Assembly (NCBI GenBank): GCA_015680635.1
Contig: JAABOA010000146.1
Coordinates: 4,321 to 16,004, forward strand
From: Lunasporangiospora selenospora
Lineage: Eukaryota > Mortierellomycota > Mortierellomycetes > Mortierellales > Mortierellaceae
DNA length: 11,684 nt
Direction of reading: 5' to 3'
A model generated the notes under the pieces. The model ran no database searches and was not told the origin of the DNA. It worked only from the letters and a program-made list of their open reading frames with translations. Position 1 is the stretch's first letter. Every line of letters starts with the position of its first letter. This document shows, one piece after another, positions 1 to 11,684 of the stretch. The position numbers were made by a program, and so were the translations under genes.

Positions 1-170
1 GTCCAAGTAGTGACAGACCATTCCAAGGACACTTCAGAGGTGAGGCAGTCTAACAATGGTAAACAGTTGATTGTCATCACGTAGGGTACAGCGCCTTTGT
101 CGGCACAGTATTCACGGACGAACAGTGCGACCACTGCAAGCGTTCCGAGTCCATACATGTTCAATAACAT
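1..170 (-). CDS. Possible 5' part of an unrecognised gene, running off the left edge
   Basis: Reading the minus strand from an ATG at 170, the frame stays open for 56 codons to the window edge. A TAA sits in frame immediately upstream. A second in-frame ATG lies at 158. The predicted start has a hydrophobic stretch (about residues 8-18, LGTLAVVALFV) that could be a signal anchor or membrane helix, followed by a Cys-containing segment. I recognise no family. The open length is short enough to arise by chance, and a TATAAAAT on the same strand lies only 5-12 nt before the ATG. That is too close for a TATA box serving this start, so the true start could be elsewhere or this could be an internal exon. 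Treat it as a weak candidate. Confidence 0.28.
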   Translation of the reverse strand, partial: MLLNMYGLGTLAVVALFVREYCADKGAVPYVMTINCLPLLDCLTSEVSLEWSVTTW

Positions 171-516
171 TTAAATTTTATAGTCAGAACAAAAGGAACC
201 TCAGAGGAGATGCTTATACATCGTCTGCGATAGTGTGAACTGCAAACAGAAGACAGCTTTTTCTCCAATTAGTGGGCTGAGGGGGGCAGTATACCCTACC
301 CAAGAATAAACTAGATACATTTAACCCTTTGTCCCTTCTTTGGATACTTTAGAACAACGTGCCGAGACATAAACGGGCAGCGCTTGGGGCAGTTTTCAAC
401 CTTGACAAGACTGAGTAGTTGTGTCGGCGATCCCATGGACTCAAGTTTGGTGATTTTATCAGGTTTATGGACCGATACTCAATTTGAGCAATAGCAATTA
501 CTTCTGCGGATCCACT
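171..516. other. Spacer left of the ABC transporter
   Basis: This 346-bp stretch has no ORF I would defend. On the minus strand it should hold the 3' untranslated region of the ABC transporter and, further left, whatever drives the candidate gene at 170. I see no canonical AATAAA on the minus strand close to the transporter stop; only a GATAAAAT-like A-rich stretch around 453-460. An AATAAA at 304-309 is on the plus strand, where no gene needs it. Confidence 0.5.
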
Positions 517-6553
<6,037 letters not shown>

Positions 6554-6833
6554 TGTCAGATAATAGGGGAGATCCAGCTCAACAAGAGCAAGATGCCAGT
6601 TGAATTAGGTGCGGAGATGGCGAGGACAGGGAGGAGCAAGCAAGCAAGGTAGACAAACGCAAATGTTCGGAGACTCCATTTTCCATGCAGGATCAGGCAT
6701 GCACGGCGCAGTTCTGCGTAGCTCTGTCCTCAGCCACACATTAGTTTTTCCGTCTGAGTGTAACAAACTTGCTCACACACACTCAGACTTTCAACCCTCC
6801 CGTCGGTCATTCTAATTTATCGCTATTCCAGCA
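6554..6833. promoter_or_regulatory. Shared divergent promoter region (ABC transporter / HAD hydrolase)
   Basis: This 280-bp spacer separates two start codons pointing away from each other, so it must hold both 5' untranslated regions and both core promoters. I see no convincing TATA box on either strand. An AGATAA lies at 6558-6563, close to the transporter start, and a short CA-rich stretch near 6773-6785. I did not find a pleiotropic-drug-response element (TCCGNGGA type), which might have been expected for a drug pump. Confidence 0.6.
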
Positions 6834-8677
6834 ATGCTCAGGCCCATTATGCCACGATGTGTTCTAGCCCCGAGCTTCTCCCTTACCCATGCAGTCTCAA
6901 CCCTCTCACGATCGCTTCATTCCGATGCTGCAGGCACAAGACTCATTCCTTCACCTCATTTCAACGTAGCCTTTGACATTGATGGAGTCCTAATCAAGGT
7001 ATGATTATCTGGGCGGCAACAAAGCCAACGTGACTCCAGTAACGGTTGAAGTATTCATCTTCAATTGGTGTTTCTTCCAACTGATAGGGCAGACAAGTCT
7101 TGCCACAAACGCGTAGAGCACTCGATCTGCTTCATAGGTCAGTATTTGAATAATGCCGAGAGATATACTTGCAAGCATATTGTGATCATGCCTCTAATCC
7201 TCACACGATCCAACTCCAATAGTAACAACGTCAAGTACATCTTCCTAACAAACGGTGGAGGCGTATCCGAAGCAAAGAAAGCTGAACAACTTAGCAAGAA
7301 GTTTGGTGTCCCTGTATGTCATGACTATCACATTTGAGGTCGCGCTCCATTCTTTCCCCTAATATGATCAACCAAACTGTGAGATCGCCTAATCGATGTC
7401 TTTTTCCCTCAGATTTCACCAGACCGAATTGTCTTGTCACACTCGCCTATGCGCTCGCTTCTTCCTAAATACAGAGACGCGAATGTCTTGGTTATTGGAG
7501 GCAAGAAATCTTCTTGTCGGCAAGTTGCTGAGGAGTATGGATTTAAGCATATTGTGACCCCTGAGGAGGTTCACGCTGCCTACCCTTCCGTTTGTCCCAT
7601 CTCTTATTGTGAAGATAGACCTTCCCCACTTGCCGAAGTGAGTCCTGCTGATTTGAATAATTGACAATCTGGTTATATTAGGCTACCCCAGGATCCCGCG
7701 TCTTGACTTACATCTCTTTTTACGCTCACTTACTAGGAACAATTGCGCGACGTACATAGGCCAATTGACGCCGTAATGGTCTTCCATGACTCTGTAGATT
7801 GGGGGCGTGACCTTCAAGTTGCCCTTGACGCCCTTGTCTCCAAAGGTAATTGTGTGTATGTACCCACTCTATCAAAGGGTAGGCCTGTGTCTAATCCTTT
7901 TTTGACCTTTACACTGTTTAGGAGGATCATTGGGCACAATTAAAGACTCTCAAGACCTGAAAACCACGAAACAAAGTGTGCCAATTTATTTCTCCAATCC
8001 AGATATTGTAGGTCCCAAGTATGGCTTTGACCCTTTTGGGGGGGGGGGGTTTAGTTTTAGAGCAATATTGAATAACACTCCTTGTGACACTCTCATCATA
8101 CCAGGTATGGAGCAACGAGTATCCTGTGCCCAGATTCGGTCAAGGCACATTCAAGATGTGTCTTGAGCGGATTTTCAAAGTAAGTATGAGATAAAATCTT
8201 GTTGATGAATGCATAGCCTCCTTTTTATACATCAATTCTCAACACTTTTTCCCTTCTTCACAAAGCATTTGACGGGTCAAGATCTTGAGTATACAACATT
8301 CGGAAAGCCTATAAAGACTACGTATGAATACGCAGACTCTGTGCTTGACAAGCTTGCACCACTGGAAAGAGAGCCAAGTGGAAGGCTCCCTAAGAGAACA
8401 GTTTATGGTAAGGCGACATCTTGTTAGTGTAAGTTTTACTGAGTAAATATGTTGTTCTTATAAGCTCGTTAATACTCTTTGAATAGCAATTGGTGACAAC
8501 CCATATGCGGATATTGCAGGAGCCAACAGCCATGGCTGGGAATCCCTACTAGTCAAGACTGGTGTCTTCAGGACAAAGAATAATGAGAACCATCATATTC
8601 ACCCCGCGACCGCTGTGGTGGATCACGTTGAGGATGCTGTCCGTTGGATCCTTACTAAAGAGATGGCCAAGGAATAA
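6834..8677 (+). CDS. Mitochondrial HAD-superfamily class IIA hydrolase, CECR5/HDHD5/YKR070W family (nine exons, 377 aa)
   Basis: Predicted Mg-dependent hydrolase, probably a phosphatase, of the HAD subfamily containing human HDHD5 and yeast YKR070W; the substrate is not established. Exons: 6834-6998, 7088-7137, 7223-7313, 7413-7637, 7737-7845, 7922-8007, 8105-8179, 8266-8407, 8487-8677. All eight junctions keep phase, and an in-frame TAA at 6813-6815 supports the start. The first 30 or so residues are rich in Arg, Ser and hydrophobics and lack acidic residues, as in mitochondrial presequences. Motif I is FDIDGV with Asp48 and Asp50; motif II is FLTNGGG with Thr81; Lys281 lies in FGKP; motif IV is GDNPYADIAGAN with Asp318 and Asp323. 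SHSP, FHDSVDW and YFSNPD blocks are also typical of the family. All catalytic residues are present, so it looks active. Length is close to yeast YKR070W. It is divergent from the ABC pump and convergent with the ammonium transporter, with no evident functional link. Confidence 0.93.
8038..8049 (+). repeat. G12 homopolymer in HAD gene intron 6
   Basis: Twelve consecutive G bases lie inside the 97-nt intron 8008-8104. Being intronic, length changes would not alter the protein. Such a run is prone to replication slippage and to sequencing or assembly error, so its exact length is uncertain. Confidence 0.9.
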
Positions 8678-8955
8678 CGTTATCTATGAGTAAATGCGAG
8701 TCATCCAAGTTTTGACTGCATTCATACCCCACCTCATCATACTTTAGAAATCACTAAATGTAGATTGATCCCTCTAGATACCATAGTCGAACATCAATCA
8801 AACATTACTTTGAAGTTATTATTCACAGTTTATAAGGTATTGGAGGTAATTTTGGAGAGGTATAAAGTAGCAAATCGGCTCAGTCTCGGTCTTGAATGGA
8901 ACCTGGAAAACAGTGCCTTATAAATGGGGGAATGGGGGAAAGAATCACCCTGAAA
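8678..8955. other. Convergent 3' spacer between the HAD gene and the ammonium transporter
   Basis: The stop codons of the two genes face each other across 278 bp, so both 3' untranslated regions fall here. The sequence is AT-rich in its middle. On the minus strand an AATAATA lies around 8816-8822, a plausible variant polyadenylation element for the transporter. I see no AATAAA on the plus strand after the HAD stop. A tandem pair of the 8-mer AATGGGGG lies at 8923-8938. No gene is apparent. Confidence 0.5.
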
Positions 8956-10480
8956 TCAAGCCTGCTGTCTTCCAAGAGTGGAGACGCTACCGACCTTGAC
9001 TTCAGGACCGCCTAGACTCACCACACTTTGAGATCCGCTATTCGTTCCACCGACCTCAACGTGAGCATCAACAGAACTCTTCTCGTGCAAGTGGCCATAG
9101 CACGCCTCTCCCAGCTCTGCAATATCCATCCCGGTATGCTCCTGCTCTGGTTTGGCCCGAAGACTGAGGCCAGGGATCTTGTTCATGATCACCAAGATGA
9201 TGAAGGTCACACCAAAACTCCACGAGAGACCAGCAGCTGAATCGGCCAGTTGATGAGCAACCTGAATCCAATTTCTATCCAGCCAACCTCCTTTAATCAC
9301 GGTGACCCCATCCAGTGCGGCAATAGATGCCTGTGCAAAGACGCCAGTGAGAATGTTTCCGACAATTCCTCCAACTCCATGGACGGCAAAGACGTCAAAA
9401 GCGTCGTCATACTTGAGATAATGCTTAAGTCGAACAGCCATGTTACAGGCAATCGAGCCCAAAAACCCGATCGCAACACTGGACGCTGGTGAAACGAAGC
9501 CCGAGGCAGGTGTGATGGAAACTAAACCGGCAACGGCACCGGAGCAAAACCCAAGGACAGACAGCTTTCGGTCGTGACGGTAGTCTAACAGGACCCAGGT
9601 AAGGCCTCCAACAGAAGCTGCAAGGTTGGTGACAACACAGGCCATGGCTGCACGCAGATTTGCCGAAAGGGCCGATCCTCCGTTGAATCCGAACCACCCG
9701 AACCAGATGAAGCATGTCCCGATGACAACATTACTCATCGAATGTGGGCGAAACTCTTTCTGGTCTCCTGAACGCTTGCCGAGGACGATCGCATAGGCCA
9801 ATGCGGCAGCACCAGAGCTGATGTGAACTGGCGTACCGCCAGCAAAATCGAGACCGCCCATGACATAGCTCCATCCGTTGGCACTCCAAGTCCAGCAGGC
9901 AATAAAGTCATAAACGAAGGTAGTCCAAAGGAAAATAAAGACTAAGGTCGGGATGATACGACCACGCTCAGCGGCCGCACCAATCGCTAGCGCTGGGGTA
10001 AGAGCTGCAAACATGCACTGATATATCATGAAGACAATGTCAGGGATCTTTGCACTGCCTACTGAAGCCTCATCGAGGACCCCTCGGAAAAAGGCGTTCT
10101 GGAAATTGCCAATGAATCTGCTACCGGTTTTACTGAATGCCAAAGAGTAGCCAAATAGGAACCACTGAGGAAAACAAGGCAAAGATAGACGAGGAAAGGG
10201 CTATTAGTCTTGAACCAAGCGATGATGATAAATGTGATGAGATGAGGGTGTATAGACACGGTGAAAAATATTTACTTACTTGAAAGGATACGACAGCGAT
10301 GGAGCAACAGGAAAGCATAATGAGTGACAGTGCGTTCTTACTGCGGGCCATTCCCGAATAGAAGTAACCGATTCCAGGAATCATAAGCCAGACAAGGGCG
10401 GTCGAGGCCAGAGTCCAAGCAATGTCGCCTGCGTTATACTGAGACCCGATAAGTGGAGCCTCCTCAGCTGTGTTATTCAT
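8956..10480 (-). CDS. Ammonium transporter, Mep/Amt family (two exons, 469 aa)
   Basis: Predicted plasma-membrane ammonium transporter. Exon 1 is 10480-10280 (67 codons), a 115-nt intron follows with donor GTAAGTAAAT and acceptor CAG, and exon 2 is 10164-8956; the junction rejoins the conserved VSFQ and WFLFGYSLAFS blocks in phase 0. Family landmarks in order: IPGIGYFYSG (34-43), MFAALTPALAIGAAAERG (near 118-134), DFAGGTPVHISSG (Asp173, His181), WFGFNGGSAL (224-233), and DVFAVHGVGG (Asp324, His329). His181 and His329 match the twin pore histidines. The length is normal and eleven helices are expected. The cytosolic tail has GMDIAELGEACYGH, a variant of the conserved D-x-x-x-x-GE-x-x-Y element that controls gating in related proteins, followed by a Ser/Gly-rich end. 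Its histidine-bearing pore suggests a Mep2-like rather than Mep1/3-like paralogue, but subtype and any sensing role are inference. Confidence 0.95.
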
Positions 10481-10573
10481 ATTTTATTGGGAACGAAGTG
10501 AGAATATGGATAGGGAGAGGGGGGAAAGTACTAGAAGGCAAGGAGAAGGACCAGGGTAGAGGTGGAGAGAGCA

Positions 10574-10579
10574 AGATAA
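10574..10579 (+). promoter_or_regulatory. GATA-factor type site (AGATAA) upstream of the ammonium transporter
   Basis: AGATAA fits the HGATAR consensus bound by fungal nitrogen-regulating GATA factors (AreA/NIT2/Gln3 type), which commonly control ammonium transporters. It lies 94 nt upstream of the transporter start. Only one clear site is seen in the spacer; a CGATAA at 10447-10452 is within the coding sequence. A six-base match is expected by chance, so this is suggestive only. Confidence 0.3.
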
Positions 10580-10621
10580 ATGACGAGGATGACAGAATCT
10601 GCGCTCTTGGAAGAATATCAG

Positions 10622-10637
10622 GGGCGAGAGAGAGAGG
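10622..10637. repeat. Short GA-rich tract in the ammonium transporter upstream region
   Basis: A run made mostly of GA dinucleotides lies just downstream (for the minus-strand gene) of the TATA-like box. It is a CT tract on the transcribed sense and may mark the transcription start area. Confidence 0.4.
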
Positions 10638-10648
10638 GCAAGGCGAGC

Positions 10649-10656
10649 ATTTTATA
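10649..10656 (-). promoter_or_regulatory. TATA-like box for the ammonium transporter
   Basis: The minus strand reads TATAAAAT, a near-perfect TATA box, about 170 nt upstream of the transporter ATG. If used, transcription would begin near 10615-10625 and leave a leader of about 140 nt. It is the only strong TATA match in this spacer. Confidence 0.5.
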
Positions 10657-10860
10657 CCTGAGCTCACCACCGCCGAGCACGGAAGGGCACTGGAAACAGT
10701 GGCACGGGAAAAATTTACCAGAGGCAGTGACAAAGTCTCTTGTCTTTGGTTTGAGCACTCCCCTTGACTCGTCTGTGCGAGACTAAAGCCCCTCTCGCCC
10801 TCCACATTCACTTCGTCCTTCCCATACTTCAGTCAGGCATATCTACAGAAGCCCCGAGAG

Positions 10861-11600
10861 ATGCCGACATCAAGCATTCTAAGAGCTGTTTCTGCGATCT
10901 CTACTGTTGCAGCCGGTGTGTCTTTCTGATGTTATCGGGATAGACGAGGACCAAAGCATTTGCCTCACTTCCAAAAGTCACTGTTCTACAGAGCATTATC
11001 TAGCAGGGCACATTGTTGCTCAGCTCTCTGGGTATCGTCTGACTACTGTTGTTCCTTGGATAACAAGCTCTTTTTTTGTTCTTCGAATGCATCACTAACA
11101 GTGTGTTTGTTCTGTTCGAATGATAGGCGAACTCACGGATCTGGGATTCACATTTGTTTACAACAAGCAAGTTCGTCTCGGGTGTTGACACCCTAAATGG
11201 TAGAGTCTAGTCCCTTCATGGGCAAGGGAGCATCCCCAAACAACAGACAAACGTTTAACTTTTAAGCTCGCGTTCAACAGAGTACAGTTTACTGGAAGAA
11301 TGGAAAGTGAGCCATGGTCAACAGGTCTTAGCTCATCGATCGAAGTCCCCTCTACCTCTCACACATTCCAATACTTCAAATCCAAATGCATCGTACCGAA
11401 TCCACCCCCAGGGCCTGGATTTGGACACTTACGATCGACACGACGGTAGCATCGAATATTGGAGGTAGAACTTGACTCAAATGCAACTTTTGACCCGAAT
11501 AAGGTAGGGCATATCCAAGTGCATGATAAGTTATTATTCGAATCGCGACATTGGCGCCTTCTCCACAGAAGCTCATTTGCCCTGGTCTAACAAGTACTAG
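10861..11600 (+). CDS. Tentative small split gene of unknown function
   Basis: I do not recognise this. Starting at ATG 10861, a chain of short exons can be drawn: 10861-10915, 11127-11170, 11281-11306, 11412-11464, 11569-11600, ending with TAG and encoding 69 residues. All phases agree, but exons of 26-55 nt give little evidence, one donor is GTTCGT, and the first intron (211 nt) is longer than any other here. The predicted start, LRAVSAISTVAAG, is hydrophobic and could be a signal or membrane segment; later pieces include LTDLGFTFVYNK and WIWTLTIDTTVASN. A different donor (GTGTTG at 11181) opens a 56-codon frame from 11281 to a TAG ending at 11449 instead. An 87-codon ORF on the other strand (11639-11376) overlaps the end. 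At most one of these is right. Confidence 0.18.
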
Positions 11601-11639
11601 ACTGCACCACGCTAGGCCATACAAAAATAGGTGTTGCAT
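11376..11639 (-). CDS. Alternative model at the right edge: 87-codon minus-strand ORF of unknown function
   Basis: An ATG-initiated frame of 87 codons runs from 11639 to a TGA at 11376. The product is hydrophobic with several Cys and Gly residues, and could contain one or two membrane segments. A consensus donor (GTAAGT on the minus strand at about 11433-11428) lies inside it, so it could also be one exon of a longer gene. It resembles no family I know and overlaps the tentative plus-strand exons, so it may be chance. Confidence 0.15.
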   Translation of the reverse strand: MQHLFLYGLAWCSLVLVRPGQMSFCGEGANVAIRIITYHALGYALPYSGQKLHLSQVLPPIFDATVVSIVSVQIQALGVDSVRCIWI

Positions 11640-11684
11640 GATTGTCGCTCTTCAGGCTTTCCTGGCAGGGGAGGAGCAAAAGAA

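Larger units (their letters stand above)
10481..10860. promoter_or_regulatory. Upstream region of the ammonium transporter
   Basis: This 380-bp region lies before the transporter start at 10480. Next to the start, the minus strand is strongly pyrimidine-rich (about 10500-10570), typical of fungal 5' untranslated leaders. A TATA-like box, a GATA-type site and a GA repeat are described separately. The far end, about 10790-10830, is CT-rich on the plus strand, as fungal promoters often are, and may serve a gene to the right. Confidence 0.55.

Noticed and set aside
7065-7337. 90-codon plus-strand ORF as a separate gene
   Set aside because: Its useful part is exon 3 of the HAD gene, with read-through of the flanking introns.
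8923-8938. Tandem AATGGGGG 8-mer as a possible transposon target-site duplication
   Set aside because: The two copies are adjacent with nothing between them and no inverted repeats flank them.
10473-10811. 112-codon minus-strand ORF over the ammonium transporter upstream region
   Set aside because: The translation is Ser/Pro/Leu-rich low complexity caused by the CT-rich leader and promoter, and it overlaps the true transporter start in another frame.
11530-11555. TTCGAAT motif resembling a tRNA T-loop
   Set aside because: The flanking bases do not pair as a T-stem and no anticodon or acceptor stem can be drawn. The same holds for TTCGAAT near 5774 and 11115.
11562-11639. Possible duplication: the peptide starts at the left edge (minus, 170) and right edge (minus, 11639) both contain a YGL segment followed by hydrophobics, Cys and Gly-Ala
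   Set aside because: The match needs gaps, covers few identical residues, and the DNA is not similar beyond short stretches; likely chance.

Overview
The window looks like nuclear DNA of a filamentous fungus. Its coding regions are broken by short GT...AG introns of about 50-195 nt, its proteins belong to well-known fungal families, and genes lie on both strands with short spacers. I infer an intron-rich, possibly early-diverging lineage such as Mucoromycota, but no marker gene here proves that. I saw no bacterial operon, CRISPR array, rRNA, tRNA or transposon.

Three genes can be rebuilt end to end, with every exon phase agreeing. (1) On the minus strand, 6553 down to 517, lies a 1757-residue full-length ABCC/MRP transporter in seven exons. 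It has a five-helix TMD0, two transmembrane domains and two nucleotide-binding domains, and resembles fungal vacuolar Ybt1-type pumps. (2) On the plus strand, 6834-8677, lies a 377-residue HAD-superfamily hydrolase of the CECR5/HDHD5/YKR070W type in nine exons, with a mitochondrial-type presequence. (3) On the minus strand, 10480 down to 8956, lies a 469-residue ammonium transporter of the Mep/Amt family in two exons.

Layout: 1-170 holds the possible start of a minus-strand gene that leaves the window. 171-516 is a spacer. The transporter and the HAD gene are divergent and share a 280-bp promoter region (6554-6833). The HAD gene and the ammonium transporter converge on a 278-bp spacer (8678-8955). 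Upstream of the ammonium transporter are a TATA-like box and one GATA-type site. The right end (10861-11684) is unresolved: a chain of very short plus-strand exons and an 87-codon minus-strand ORF overlap, and I recognise neither.

Nothing suggests that these genes form one pathway. The two transporters and the mitochondrial enzyme look like ordinary neighbours. The points most worth a second look are the low-complexity insertions and possible phosphorylation sites in the ABC transporter, the intron inside its second Walker A motif, and the two window edges.
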